A stretch of DNA of 64,000 bases from Martinezella lusitana (GTDB taxonomy: Bacteria; Pseudomonadota; Alphaproteobacteria; Rhizobiales; Rhizobiaceae), in NCBI RefSeq assembly GCF_010668395.1, contig NZ_WUEY01000029.1:1-64000 (forward strand). The letters run 5' to 3'. Made by a program: the position numbers and the translations under genes. Below the pieces are notes generated by a model, which was given only the letters and a program-made list of their open reading frames with translations, ran no database searches and was not told where the DNA came from. Within the stretch, counting starts at the first letter, position 1. Each line of letters starts with the position of its first letter. This document shows positions 25,045 through 36,182 of this stretch, piece after piece.

Positions 25045-25952
25045 TGACGACGCCATCTTCCGTCACTGGTGCCATGCAGGGTCCGACCGGGCGCAAGCCG
25101 CAGCATCTGACCCCAGGACGCATCGGCCTTTACCTTTTTCTCGTCGTCGCGGCACTCTTCTTCCTGCTGCCGCTCTATGTGATGCTTGTCACCTCGTTCA
25201 AATCCATGCCGGAGATCCGGCAGGGCAATATCTTCGCCTTTCCGCAGATGTGGACGGTGGACCCCTGGGTGCAGGCGTGGAGTACGGCTTGCACCGGGCT
25301 TGAATGCGGCGGCATCAGCGTCGGCTTCTGGAATTCGGTGAAGATCCTCATTCCGAGCATGATCCTGTCGATCCTGATCTCGTCGCTGACCGGCTATGCG
25401 CTGTCCTTCTGGCGGGTGAAGGGGGCAAACGTGCTCTTTGCCATCCTGTTGCTCGGCGCCTTCATTCCCTATCAGGTATTCATCTATCCGCTGGTCCTGA
25501 TTTATCGCGATATCGGCATCTATTCGACGCTGCCCTGCATCATCATCACCCATACGGTGTTCGGCCTGCCGGTTCTGACGCTGCTGTTCCGCAACTATTA
25601 CTCGAGCCTGCCGATGGAGCTGTTCAAGGCGGCGCGCATCGACGGCGCCGGGCTTTGGCAGATCTTTTTCCTGCTGATGATCCCGATGTCGATCCCGATC
25701 CTGGTGGTGGCGGCGATCCTGCAGGTGACCGGCATCTGGAACGACTTCCTCTTCGGCGTCGTTTTCGCCGGCCGGGAAAACTTCCCCATGACCGTGCAGC
25801 TCAACAACATCGTCAACTCCACCCAGGGCGAAAAGCTCTACAACGTCAACATGGCGGCAACCATTCTCACCGCCCTGGTGCCGCTGATCGTTTACTTCGG
25901 CTCGGGTCGCTGGTTCGTGCGCGGCATTACCGCCGGTGCAGTCAAGGGATAG
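25044..25952 (+). CDS. Sugar ABC transporter permease (MalG-like)
   Basis: The 302-residue permease has six predicted helices starting with IGLYLFLVVAALFFLLPLYV near residue 25. The EAA loop is MELFKAARIDGAGLWQIFFL near 191. The C terminus ends VRGITAGAVKG, like other MalG-type CUT1 permeases. It begins within the stop codon of its partner and is followed after 3 bp by the ATPase gene. With 24106-25044 it should form the heterodimeric channel. An extended periplasmic loop near residues 65-90 (WSTACTGLECGGISVGFWNS) carries two cysteines, a feature also seen in GtsC-type glucose permeases. Confidence 0.9.
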   Translation: MTTPSSVTGAMQGPTGRKPQHLTPGRIGLYLFLVVAALFFLLPLYVMLVTSFKSMPEIRQGNIFAFPQMWTVDPWVQAWSTACTGLECGGISVGFWNSVKILIPSMILSILISSLTGYALSFWRVKGANVLFAILLLGAFIPYQVFIYPLVLIYRDIGIYSTLPCIIITHTVFGLPVLTLLFRNYYSSLPMELFKAARIDGAGLWQIFFLLMIPMSIPILVVAAILQVTGIWNDFLFGVVFAGRENFPMTVQLNNIVNSTQGEKLYNVNMAATILTALVPLIVYFGSGRWFVRGITAGAVKG

Positions 25953-25955
25953 CTC

Positions 25956-27041
25956 ATGGCCAATGTCTCCATTCGCGAACTTGCAATCGATTTCGGCAGC
26001 GTCAACGTCCTGAAGTCGCTCAATCTGGAAATACAGTCCGGCGAATTCATCGTGTTGCTCGGCCCCTCCGGCTGCGGCAAGTCGACCTTGCTCAATGCGA
26101 TCGCCGGGCTTACCGACATCACCGATGGCCAGATCTGGATCGGCGACAAGAATGTCACCTGGGAAGAGCCGAAGGATCGCGGCATCGGCATGGTGTTTCA
26201 ATCCTACGCGCTCTATCCGACGATGACGGTGGAGGGGAACCTCTCCTTCGGGCTGCGCATCGCCGGCATGGCGAAGGACGAGATTGCCCAGCGCGTCGAC
26301 CGCGCCGTGCAGATCCTGCAGATCGACCCTTTGCGCAAACGGCGACCGGGTGAATTGTCCGGGGGGCAGCGCCAGCGCGTCGCCATCGGCCGCGCCCTGG
26401 TGCGTGACGTCGACGTCTTCCTGTTCGACGAGCCGCTTTCCAACCTTGACGCCAAGCTCAGGACCGAATTGCGCGTCGAGCTCAAGCGTCTGCACAGCGG
26501 CCTCGGCTCCACCATGATCTATGTGACGCACGACCAGATCGAGGCGCTGACGCTCGCCGATCGTATCGCGGTCATGAGCGGTGGCGTCATCCAGCAATTC
26601 GCCTCGCCGAAGGAAATCTACCGGCGCCCCGTCAATCGCTTCGTCGCAGGCTTCGTCGGCTCGCCCTCGATGAACTTCCTGTCCGGGCAGTTGACGAGCG
26701 ATGGTGGCGTGCCGGCCTTCGCATTGCCCGACGGCCGCAAGATCGATCTCAACGGCTACGAATTTTCAGGCACGCCCGGCGACGGCCGCAAGGCGACGCT
26801 CGGCGTTCGTCCCGAGCAGATGCAGTTCCAGCCCGCGGGCAGCCGCGTTTCGAACCTGCCCGCGACCTTTACCATCGTCGAGCCCATGGGCTCGGACAAT
26901 CTGATCTGGGGCCAGGTCGGCAAGGAGACGATGTCCGTGCGGATCGATGCCGACGAGGATGTCGCGCTCGATCGGGAGCAGCCGGTCTATTTCCAGCCGG
27001 CGTTGGCGTCGTTGTTCGGCGAAGACGGGCAGCGTCTGTAA
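25956..27041 (+). CDS. ABC transporter ATP-binding protein (UgpC/MsmK type)
   Basis: The 361-residue ATPase has Walker A GPSGCGKST near residue 36, the Q-loop in MVFQSYALYP, the signature LSGGQRQRV near 134, Walker B VFLFDEPLSNLD near 154 and the switch histidine in YVTHDQIEALT. The C-terminal 120 residues form the MalK-type OB-fold regulatory domain (FVGSPSMNFLSG, LGVRPEQMQF). It energises the two preceding permeases and is the last gene of the LacI-controlled cluster, followed by a terminator. Confidence 0.93.
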   Translation: MANVSIRELAIDFGSVNVLKSLNLEIQSGEFIVLLGPSGCGKSTLLNAIAGLTDITDGQIWIGDKNVTWEEPKDRGIGMVFQSYALYPTMTVEGNLSFGLRIAGMAKDEIAQRVDRAVQILQIDPLRKRRPGELSGGQRQRVAIGRALVRDVDVFLFDEPLSNLDAKLRTELRVELKRLHSGLGSTMIYVTHDQIEALTLADRIAVMSGGVIQQFASPKEIYRRPVNRFVAGFVGSPSMNFLSGQLTSDGGVPAFALPDGRKIDLNGYEFSGTPGDGRKATLGVRPEQMQFQPAGSRVSNLPATFTIVEPMGSDNLIWGQVGKETMSVRIDADEDVALDREQPVYFQPALASLFGEDGQRL

Positions 27042-27049
27042 AACGTCAC

Positions 27050-27083
27050 TTGCGCCGCGTTCGATGGAGCGCGGCGCAATTTT
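27050..27083 (+). terminator. Terminator between convergent ATPase and methyltransferase genes
   Basis: A 10-bp perfect stem (ttgcgccgcg / cgcggcgcaa) with a 10-nt loop is followed by TTTT on the plus strand. It closes the sugar cluster and abuts the stop of the minus-strand methyltransferase at 27083. Confidence 0.8.
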
Positions 27084-28144
27084 CAAGCCCTGACCTCGAA
27101 GACCATGTTGAACGGCGTTTCGGTCGCCTTGCGGAAATGCGAATAACCAGCATCCATGGCAACCTTCCGCAACTTCATCTCGCCTGCCTGTGCGCCCAAG
27201 CCCAGGCCGACTTCCTGCGAAAGCGAGGCCGGCGTGCAGATCATCGTCGATGCGCCGTAAAAGACGCGGCCGACCGGATTGAGATTATCCTTCAGGCAGT
27301 CATGCGCAAAGGGCTCGACGATCATCCAGGTCCCGTCGTCGGTGAGGCTTTCCTTGACATGTTTACCCGCACCGACCGGATCGCCCATGTCGTGGAGGCA
27401 ATCGAACATTGCGACAAGATCGTAGCCGGCAGCCGGGAAATCCTTGGCACTTGCCTGCTCGAACGTGATGCGGCCGGCCACACCCGCCTCCTTCGCGGCC
27501 GCTTTCGCGCGCTCGATCGAGGGCAGATGATAGTCGAAGCCGAAGAAGGCCGAGTTTGGATAGGCCTGCGCCAACAGGATGGTCGATGCTCCGTGACCAC
27601 AGCCGACATCGGCGACGGTGGCGCCCGCTTCAAGCTTTTCATGCACACCGTCCAGCGCGGGTATCCATTCCGTAACGAGATGGCTGTTGTAGCCCGGACG
27701 GAAAAACCGCTCCGTGCCGCGGAACAGGCAGGCGCTGTGCTCATGCCAGCCAAGGCCGCTGCCGGTCTTGAAGGCGTTGGTGATCTTCGGCTCGTCGAGC
27801 CACATGGATTGGACGACTTCGAAGGCTCCGGTGAAGAAGGCCGGGCCGTTTTCCTCCGCAAACACCATTGCCTGTTCGGGCGTCAGATGGAAACGCTCCG
27901 TCCCGTCGTCATAGCTCACATAATCGGCCGCCGCCTGAGCCGACAGCCATTCGCGCACATAGCGCTCTTTCACACCGACTTTGTCGGCCAGTTCGGCCGA
28001 CGTCATCGGTGTTCCGTCCGCCATGGCCCTGAATAGGCCAAGATGATCCCCGAGTGTTACCAACACGCCCGAGACCGCCGCACCGAGATCGCCCACCAGG
28101 CGCCCGACCAAGGCATCGAGTTTCTGCATATCAGGTTCGCGCAT
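27083..28144 (-). CDS. SAM-dependent methyltransferase with N-terminal winged helix
   Basis: The 353-residue protein is of the Rv2258c-like class. An N-terminal dimerisation/winged-helix part (residues about 10-80, SGVLVTLGDHLGLFRAMADG, MTSAELADKVGVKERYVREW) precedes a class I Rossmann methyltransferase domain with motif I VADVGCGHGASTILLA near residue 175. The acidic motif II region is AFFGFDYHLPSIERAKA and motif IV LVAMFDCLHDMGD near 245. The ATG at 28144 has GGGAGGATGTC upstream. The substrate is unknown, probably a small molecule. It is alone between a terminator and a 185-bp gap, with no obvious partner. Confidence 0.85.
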   Translation of the reverse strand: MREPDMQKLDALVGRLVGDLGAAVSGVLVTLGDHLGLFRAMADGTPMTSAELADKVGVKERYVREWLSAQAAADYVSYDDGTERFHLTPEQAMVFAEENGPAFFTGAFEVVQSMWLDEPKITNAFKTGSGLGWHEHSACLFRGTERFFRPGYNSHLVTEWIPALDGVHEKLEAGATVADVGCGHGASTILLAQAYPNSAFFGFDYHLPSIERAKAAAKEAGVAGRITFEQASAKDFPAAGYDLVAMFDCLHDMGDPVGAGKHVKESLTDDGTWMIVEPFAHDCLKDNLNPVGRVFYGASTMICTPASLSQEVGLGLGAQAGEMKLRKVAMDAGYSHFRKATETPFNMVFEVRA

Positions 28145-28329
28145 GACATCCTCCCATCAGAATTGATGCGGCGTTCCGTCGCGATGTATTCGGATGGGGG
28201 AAGGATACTCCCGGGCCGGAAGGCGGGCAATTACGTCATCCGGCTGAGCATACCCAGCCGTGCCGTGAAAATGAGTGCAACCTATTGACGCAATTTGCTG
28301 TTTTGGAAGTTTGCTGAGTGCTGGGCGCC

Positions 28330-28881
28330 TTAGCCGGCGCGTGCCAGCTCCTTTTCCAAAACCGACAGCAGGCGTGGATCGTCGGCCGTTACATCAGGCG
28401 CAAAACGGGCGGCAACCTTGCCGTCGCGGCCGATCAGGAACTTCTCGAAATTCCAGACGATGCCGCCGTCCTGTCCGGTTTCAAGGCCATGTTTTGCGAG
28501 CCGTTCGCGCATCGGGCCGTCTCCGATTGTCTCGACGCCGGAGGCGATAAGGCCGTCATAGAGCGGATGGCGCTCTTCTCCGGTGACGGCGATCTTGGAA
28601 AACATCGGGAACTGCACATCGTAGGTAAGCGTGCAGAAGCTCAATATCTCTTCATCGGTGCCCGGCTCCTGCCCCTTGAAATCGTTGGCGGGGAAGCCGG
28701 CAATGACGAGACCATCGTCGCGCTTGTCCTCATAGAGCTTTTCCAGCCCCTCGTACTGCACCGTCAGGCCGCATTTGGACGCGACGTTAACGACCATGAT
28801 GACCTTGCCGCTGTAGTCGGCAAGCGTCGTCTCGCTGCCGTCGATCCTATTGACCGGAATATCGAGAACGCTGTCGGTCAT
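28330..28881 (-). CDS. Glutathione peroxidase family protein (Cys type)
   Basis: The 183-residue thioredoxin-fold peroxidase has the peroxidatic cysteine in VVNVASKCGLTVQYEGLEKL (cysteine, not selenocysteine), the GQEPG motif and the tryptophan in WNFEKFLIGRDG. The usual FPCNQF segment reads FPANDF, so that cysteine is absent; the cysteine in EEILSFC may instead resolve. The start at 28881 has GGAG 9 nt upstream; a longer frame to 28995 overlaps the adjacent ATPase gene. It lies 79 bp downstream of a GsiA-like ATPase on the same strand, which makes a functional link to glutathione or gamma-glutamyl peptide uptake plausible. Such enzymes often use thioredoxin as the reductant. Confidence 0.88.
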   Translation of the reverse strand: MTDSVLDIPVNRIDGSETTLADYSGKVIMVVNVASKCGLTVQYEGLEKLYEDKRDDGLVIAGFPANDFKGQEPGTDEEILSFCTLTYDVQFPMFSKIAVTGEERHPLYDGLIASGVETIGDGPMRERLAKHGLETGQDGGIVWNFEKFLIGRDGKVAARFAPDVTADDPRLLSVLEKELARAG

Positions 28882-28960
28882 TTCATTCAACTCCAGATGA
28901 GGTGGAAACAGGATGCCGATATTTGCCTGGATTTCGATATCGTCAAGGCCGGAAACCGGC

Positions 28961-30811
<1,851 letters not shown>

Positions 30812-30881
30812 CGGTTCCCTTTACATGATTTTGCGCATTGCTCGGACATCGCTGAGCGCCTTTGATGGTTGCTGGGGGGCT

Positions 30882-32669
30882 CTACCTCCCTATGGCATAG
30901 GCCTGCATCAGACGCGGGGTTGCAGCGGCGCGCAAAAGGCCCGATGCATCGTGCCGCGCGGCGGTCAGCCGGCCGACGGTCCATTCCGGCGCGACGGTCA
31001 GCTGATGGCCCTTCCTGCGGAGCGCTTCGAGCACATCTTCGCCGAAATTCGCCTCCGCCGTCAGGCCGCCGGGCTCGCGGGTGCGCGGATAGAACGAGCT
31101 CGGGAAATGCGTGCTGTGGAACAACGGCTTGTCGATCGCTTCCTGCAGGTTGAGGCCGTGATGGACATAGCGCAGGAAGAAGGAAAGCTGCCATTGCTCC
31201 TGCTGATCGCCGCCGGGCGTGCCGAAAGCGAGCGTCGGGCGCCCTTCATGCAGCGCCAGCGTCGGGGTAAGCGTCGTGCGCGGTCGCTTGCCGGGCGCAA
31301 GCGAGGAAGGCAGTCCGGGTTGCAGCCAGAACATCTGGGCGCGGGAATTCAGGCAGAAACCGAGGCCGGGCACGATGGGGGAGGATTGAAGCCAGCCGCC
31401 GGAAGGCGTCACCGACACCATGTTGCCCTCGCGGTCGATGACGTCGATATGCACGGTATCGCCGCGCTTCTCGGTGAGATGCGACATTGTCGGCTCATAG
31501 ACCGCTCCGCTCTTGGCTTCCGGCGCCTCGAGCATCTTCATGGTGAGATCGTACTGGTCCTCGAAGCCGGGCACTTTGCCTGGGCGCAGAGCGAGGGAGG
31601 CTTCCAGCGATATCAGCCTGCGGCGTTCGGCGGCGTAGGCGTCCGAGAGCAAGGTGTCGAGCGGCACGGTCGTAAAATTCGGATCGCCATAATAGACCTC
31701 GCGATCGGCGAAGGCGAGTTTCATGGCTTCGGTGACGGTATGGACGAAGTCGGTCCCGGCCGGATCCATGCCGGCGAGATCGAAGCCCTTGAGCAGCGAC
31801 AGCGTCTGCAGGAACACGGGTCCCTGACCCCACGGGCCGATCTTGGCGACGGTCCAGTCGTGATAATCATAGGTCTGAGGCGCCTCGATAGTGGCCTGCC
31901 AGTTGGCCATGTCATCGGCAGTCAGCACCCCCTTGTGGCGCTCGCCGCTCGCATCCATGACGGCTGTCTTGCTGGCATAGCTGTCGATCGCTTCCGCCAC
32001 AAAGCCGCGATAGTAGGCATCTCGCGCAGCTTCGATCTGCGCTTCGCGGTCGCTCTTGCTTTCCGCCTCGGCGACGACACGCTTCCAGGTTTCGGCGAGC
32101 ACGGGGTTCCTGAAGTTGGACCAGGGTTCCGGGACGGTCCCGCCGGGAAGCCAGGTCTCGTAGGAGGTCGGCCATTCCTTGCGGTAGAAATCGGCAAGCC
32201 CGGCGATGGTGGCCGAGACGCGCGGCAGGACGGGGTGCCCGCTTTCGGCATAGTGGATCGCCGGTTCGAGAACGTCGCGGACGGTCAGCCGGCCGTAGTC
32301 GCGCAGCATCAGCATCCATCCGTCGAAGGCTCCGGGGATGACGGTGGCCAGCAGGCCGTCGCCGGGGATCAGCTTCAGCCCTTCGTTCGTATAGTGCTCG
32401 ATCGTCGCACCGGCCGGCGCCGGTCCCTGGGCGCAGATGACCTCGACCTTGTTCTTCTTCTTCGAATAGAGGATGGCCGGCATATCGCCGCCGGGGCCGC
32501 AGAGATGCGGCTCGACGATCTGCAGCACGAAGCCGGTCGCCACGGCCGCGTCGAAGGCATTGCCGCCTTTTTCAAGGATGCTCATGCCGACGGCCGACGC
32601 GATCCAGTGCGTCGAGGTGACGACGCCGAAGGTGCCGAGGATTTCGGGGCGGGTGGTGAATGCGGTCAT
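30882..32669 (-). CDS. Gamma-glutamyltransferase family protein, no signal peptide
   Basis: The 595-residue Ntn-hydrolase resembles gamma-glutamyltranspeptidase. The N-terminal half contains ILEKGGNAFDAAVATGFVLQ and the PHLCGPGGDMPA motif. The predicted autocleavage threonine is in EKRGDTVHIDVIDREGNMVS, which would start the small subunit, and SSPIVPGLGFCLNSRAQMFW and FGTPGGDQQEQWQLSFFLRY follow. No signal peptide is visible, so the enzyme should be cytoplasmic, unlike E. coli Ggt. ATG 32669 has AAAGGA 8 nt upstream; an ATG three codons earlier is possible. It sits between the permease and ATPase genes, which implies that it acts on the transported compound by hydrolysing or transferring gamma-glutamyl groups. 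Confidence 0.9.
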   Translation of the reverse strand: MTAFTTRPEILGTFGVVTSTHWIASAVGMSILEKGGNAFDAAVATGFVLQIVEPHLCGPGGDMPAILYSKKKNKVEVICAQGPAPAGATIEHYTNEGLKLIPGDGLLATVIPGAFDGWMLMLRDYGRLTVRDVLEPAIHYAESGHPVLPRVSATIAGLADFYRKEWPTSYETWLPGGTVPEPWSNFRNPVLAETWKRVVAEAESKSDREAQIEAARDAYYRGFVAEAIDSYASKTAVMDASGERHKGVLTADDMANWQATIEAPQTYDYHDWTVAKIGPWGQGPVFLQTLSLLKGFDLAGMDPAGTDFVHTVTEAMKLAFADREVYYGDPNFTTVPLDTLLSDAYAAERRRLISLEASLALRPGKVPGFEDQYDLTMKMLEAPEAKSGAVYEPTMSHLTEKRGDTVHIDVIDREGNMVSVTPSGGWLQSSPIVPGLGFCLNSRAQMFWLQPGLPSSLAPGKRPRTTLTPTLALHEGRPTLAFGTPGGDQQEQWQLSFFLRYVHHGLNLQEAIDKPLFHSTHFPSSFYPRTREPGGLTAEANFGEDVLEALRRKGHQLTVAPEWTVGRLTAARHDASGLLRAAATPRLMQAYAIGR

Positions 32670-32691
32670 TGCGGGCATCCTTTCAGTTTAT

Positions 32692-33570
32692 TCATGCTTC
32701 GCGCGGGTCGAGCGCATCGCGCAGGCCATCGCCGAGGAGGTTGAAGCCGATCACGACGAGAAAAATGGCGGCACCTGGCCACATGGCCATCCAGGGCGCC
32801 TGTTCGAGATAATTCTTGGCGACATTGAGCATCGAGCCCCAGCTCGGGGCGGGAGGCTGCTGTCCGAGGCCGAGGAAGGAGAGGCTCGCTTCCGCAATGA
32901 TCGCGGTTGCGATGGTGAGCGTGGCCTGTACCAGGATGGGTGCAAAGACGTTCGGCAGGATGTAGCGGGTGATGATGCTGAAGTGGCGCAGCCCGATCGA
33001 CCGGGCACCTTCCACATACTCTTCTGTCTTGACCGCCAGCACCTGGCCGCGCGTCAGCCGCACGAAGACCGGCGTCGCCGAAAGCCCGATGGCGATCATG
33101 GCATTCGTGAGGCTCGGCCCGAGGAAGGCGGCAAGGGCAATGGCGGTGATCAGGAACGGCATCGCCAGGAAGGCTTCGGTAATGCGCGAGATGATCTGGT
33201 CGATCCAGCCGCCGTAATAGCCGGAAATCAGGCCAAACGGCACGCCGATCGCGACCGCGATGGCGACCGAGAAGATGCCGGCCATCAGCGATGCCTGCGC
33301 CCCCCAGATCATGCGAGACAGGATGTCCCTGCCGAGATCATCGGTGCCGAGCCAATGCGCGGCTGATGGCGCCTTGCGGATCGCCGACCAGCTCGTGGCG
33401 ACCGGATCCGGGATCGGCAGGAGCGGCGCCAGTGCGGCGAGAGCCGTAAAGAAGAGGATGATGGCGAGCCCGACCAATGCCCCCTTGTTGGCCCTGAGCT
33501 TCCGCCAGGCGCGACTGGGCGCGCGTTTGGCCGAAGTGCCTGCTGCGGTCGCCTGGACGATCATGCTCAT
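32692..33570 (-). CDS. Peptide ABC transporter permease (DppC/GsiD-like)
   Basis: The 292-residue permease has the N-terminal OppC-type segment (KLRANKGALVGLAIILFFTA) and a periplasmic segment before LGTDDLGRDILSRMIWGAQA, the hallmark of DppC/OppC proteins. Five further helices follow, with the EAA loop near EGARSIGLRHFSIITRYILP. ATG at 33570 overlaps the dppB-like stop by 4 bp, so the two permeases are coupled. It precedes the gamma-glutamyltransferase gene by 22 bp. Confidence 0.92.
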   Translation of the reverse strand: MSMIVQATAAGTSAKRAPSRAWRKLRANKGALVGLAIILFFTALAALAPLLPIPDPVATSWSAIRKAPSAAHWLGTDDLGRDILSRMIWGAQASLMAGIFSVAIAVAIGVPFGLISGYYGGWIDQIISRITEAFLAMPFLITAIALAAFLGPSLTNAMIAIGLSATPVFVRLTRGQVLAVKTEEYVEGARSIGLRHFSIITRYILPNVFAPILVQATLTIATAIIAEASLSFLGLGQQPPAPSWGSMLNVAKNYLEQAPWMAMWPGAAIFLVVIGFNLLGDGLRDALDPREA

Positions 33571-34514
33571 AGGGCTGCCCTCATGCGCGGATTGAGGAGG
33601 ACGTAAAGAATATCGGCAATGAGGTTCATGGCGATGAAGCCGATAGCCGTGCAGAGCACGACCCCCTGGACCACCGCATAATCCCGGTTGAAGACCGCAT
33701 CGACGATGAGCTTGCCAAAGCCCGGAATGGTAAAGATCTGCTCGGTCAGCACCGCGCCGGCCAGAAGCTCGCCGAAGAGCAGGGCACTGACGGTGACGAC
33801 GGGCAGGATGGCGTTGCGAAAGCTATGCTGCAGGACGACGGCTGTTTCCGGAAGGCCCTTGGCGCGGGCCGTGCGGATGTAATCGGCACTGAGCACGCTC
33901 AGCATGGAAGAGCGGGTATGACGCATCAGCGTCGCGGCAAGCGCGTTGCCGAGGACGAAGGACGGCATCAGCATGGTCTGGATCGAGCGCCAGGGGTCCT
34001 CGAAGAACGGCTGGTATCCGGAGGCCGGCAACCAGTGCAGCTTCACCGAGACCAGCAGGATCAGCATGATGCCGAGCCAGAAGTTCGGCACGGACAGGCC
34101 GCACAGGGCGACGATGTTGGCCAGAAAATCGATGATGGTGTTCTTCTTTACCGCCGCCAATATGCCCATGGGAATGCCGATCGCGAAAGCGAAGATCATC
34201 GACATGACGGCCAACTGGATCGTCACCGGCAGCTTTTCGGCAACGAGCGTAAGAACAGGCTGATTGGTGCGCAGCGAGACGCCGAGATCACCCTTGGCGA
34301 CTCCCTGCAGCCAGTAGCCATATTGATAGATGACGGGATCGTTCAGGCGATATTTCTCGCGAAGCAGCTCGAGAACCTGCGGGTCGCGCTCCTCGCCGGC
34401 CATGGCCAGAACAGGGTCGCCGGGCAGAAGCTTTTGCAGCGAGAAAACGAAGATCGAAATGATCAGCAGCGTCGGTATGGCGACCAGTAGCCTCTTTCCG
34501 ATATAGCTATACAT
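33567..34514 (-). CDS. Peptide ABC transporter permease (DppB/GsiC-like)
   Basis: The 315-residue permease begins YIGKRLLVAIPTLLIISIFV, the typical first helix of DppB, then LLPGDPVLAMAGEE and RYGLN-like LREKYRLNDPVIYQYGYWL. The EAA loop is ADYIRTARAKGLPETAVVLQ near residue 212, and the late GELLAGAVLTEQIFTIPGFG is diagnostic. Six membrane segments are expected. A hairpin separates it from the upstream binding-protein gene. It pairs with 32692-33570. Confidence 0.92.
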   Translation of the reverse strand: MYSYIGKRLLVAIPTLLIISIFVFSLQKLLPGDPVLAMAGEERDPQVLELLREKYRLNDPVIYQYGYWLQGVAKGDLGVSLRTNQPVLTLVAEKLPVTIQLAVMSMIFAFAIGIPMGILAAVKKNTIIDFLANIVALCGLSVPNFWLGIMLILLVSVKLHWLPASGYQPFFEDPWRSIQTMLMPSFVLGNALAATLMRHTRSSMLSVLSADYIRTARAKGLPETAVVLQHSFRNAILPVVTVSALLFGELLAGAVLTEQIFTIPGFGKLIVDAVFNRDYAVVQGVVLCTAIGFIAMNLIADILYVLLNPRMRAAL

Positions 34515-34550
34515 GGGCAGATCCTCGGCGCGGTGTCGAATACCGGAAGA

Positions 34551-34576
34551 GCCATGCGGGAGGGAGCCCGCATGGC
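34551..34576 (-). terminator. Intra-operon hairpin after the peptide-binding protein
   Basis: A perfect 10-bp stem (gccatgcggg / cccgcatggc) with loop agggag lies between the binding-protein stop (34586) and the permease start (34514). No T-run follows, which fits mRNA stabilisation or attenuation rather than full termination. Confidence 0.65.
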
Positions 34577-34585
34577 GTTGCTAGC

Positions 34586-36094
34586 TCAGCCGCTCTTCTT
34601 CACGCCGACAAGACGGATCATGCCGTCAGGCGAGGGCACGAAGCCGGAGACTTTCTTGTTGTAGGCCCAGATCCAGGCCTGGTGCCCGAGAAAGATGATC
34701 GGCAGGTCCTCGTTCAGGATCGTCTCGGCGGCATCGTATTTCTGCTTGCGCACGGCATTGTCCTGCGACTGGCGGGCCTCGAGCAGCAACTTGTCGACGT
34801 CGGGATTGCTATATTTGGAATCGTTGAGGCCGGCGCCGGTCGTGACGAACTGCTGGATATTGCCGTCGGGATCGGAACGTCCGGACCAGTCGGAGCGGCT
34901 GAGCTGGTAGTTGCCGCTCGACTGCGCGTCGAGCAGCGTCGCGAACTCGGTTGTTTTCAGCGTCACGTCAAAGCCGGCTTCGGCGACCATCGACTGGATG
35001 ATCTGCATCATCTGCATGGAAACGGGATTGTTGGCGACGGCAAGCTCGACCGGAATGCGATCGAATCCGGCTTCCTTGATCAGCGCCTTGGCCTTGTCGA
35101 CGTCGCGGGCCGGCACGGGAACATCCTTGTCGAACCAGGGGCTGTTGGGCGCAAACGGCTGGTTGCCGGCAAGTCCGGTGCCGTCGAAGACGATTTGCAT
35201 GGCGGCCTCACGGTCGATCGCTAGCGAGAATGCCTGACGCAGACGCTTGTCCTTGCCCATCGGATTGTCGGCGCGCGGACCGTTGCCGATATTGGCATAG
35301 ACGCCGAGCCAGCCGGTGCCGACGGCATCCGCGTAGACGAGATTGGAATCGCTCTTGACCGTGCCCGCATCGGATGCGGCCACGCGCTCGATCATGTCGA
35401 GGTCGCCGGAGCGCAGATTTGCCAGGCGAACCGTCGTATCGGGAATCGGCAGGTAGGTGACCTTGTCGATGAAGATGTTGTCCTTGTTCCAGTAATCCTG
35501 GAATTTCTCCAGCACGATGCGGTCCTGCTGCACGCGCTCGACGAATTTGAACGGACCGGAGCAGACGGGATGATCGCCGAATTTCGCGCCGGCAGCCTTT
35601 GCCGCGGTCGGCGAAACCATCATGCCGGAGCGGTCGGAAAGCTGGGCAAGCAGCGTGACGTCTGGTGCCTTCAAGGTAAACGTCACCTGATATTCGCCTG
35701 ATGCCTCGACCTTCTCGACGGAGGAAAGCTCGCTCTTGCGGCGCGATTCCGGCAGGGTCTGATAGCGCTGGATGTTGTCGACGACCGCTTGCGCGTTGAA
35801 CGGCGTCTCGTCCTGGAATTTCACGCCCTGGCGCAGTTCCATGATGAGCTGCTTGCCGTCAGAGGACCATTTCCAGGATGTGGCAAGCTGAGGCACGAAC
35901 TGCAGGTCCGGCGTCACGTCGACGAGCTTGTCGCAGAGCGCGGTATAGACGATGCGACCGACGAAGGTGCGTGATTGCGCCGGATCCAGCGCGTCGGCAT
36001 CGTCCTGCAGGCCGATCTTGAGTTCGACGGCAAAAGCCGGCAGCGCGATCACGGCGCCGGCGGCAAGCGATGTCAGGAATCGGGCGATCTTCAT
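34586..36094 (-). CDS. Peptide/opine-type ABC substrate-binding protein (SBP_bac_5)
   Basis: The 502-residue solute-binding protein is of the DppA/GsiB class. Its Sec signal peptide (MKIARFLTSLAAGAVIALPA, cleavage likely after AFA) leads into VELKIGLQDDADALDPAQSR, the typical N-terminal beta strand. LATSWKWSSDGKQLIMELRQ, GVKFQDETPF and DKRLRQAFSLAIDREAAMQI are class signatures. ATG 36094 is selected because AACAGGAGAACGAA precedes it and the signal peptide starts there. Its 502-residue length is close to GsiB (512). It follows the GntR gene and opens the transporter genes. Gamma-glutamyl peptides or glutathione are suggested ligands from context only. Confidence 0.9.
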   Translation of the reverse strand: MKIARFLTSLAAGAVIALPAFAVELKIGLQDDADALDPAQSRTFVGRIVYTALCDKLVDVTPDLQFVPQLATSWKWSSDGKQLIMELRQGVKFQDETPFNAQAVVDNIQRYQTLPESRRKSELSSVEKVEASGEYQVTFTLKAPDVTLLAQLSDRSGMMVSPTAAKAAGAKFGDHPVCSGPFKFVERVQQDRIVLEKFQDYWNKDNIFIDKVTYLPIPDTTVRLANLRSGDLDMIERVAASDAGTVKSDSNLVYADAVGTGWLGVYANIGNGPRADNPMGKDKRLRQAFSLAIDREAAMQIVFDGTGLAGNQPFAPNSPWFDKDVPVPARDVDKAKALIKEAGFDRIPVELAVANNPVSMQMMQIIQSMVAEAGFDVTLKTTEFATLLDAQSSGNYQLSRSDWSGRSDPDGNIQQFVTTGAGLNDSKYSNPDVDKLLLEARQSQDNAVRKQKYDAAETILNEDLPIIFLGHQAWIWAYNKKVSGFVPSPDGMIRLVGVKKSG

Positions 36095-36182
36095 TTCGTT
36101 CTCCTGTTTATGGTTGTCGTTCACCCGCGTCTTCGACCGTCTTCCTCTCCGGTCGTTATCCGTCGCGGTGTCGTGCCGATGC

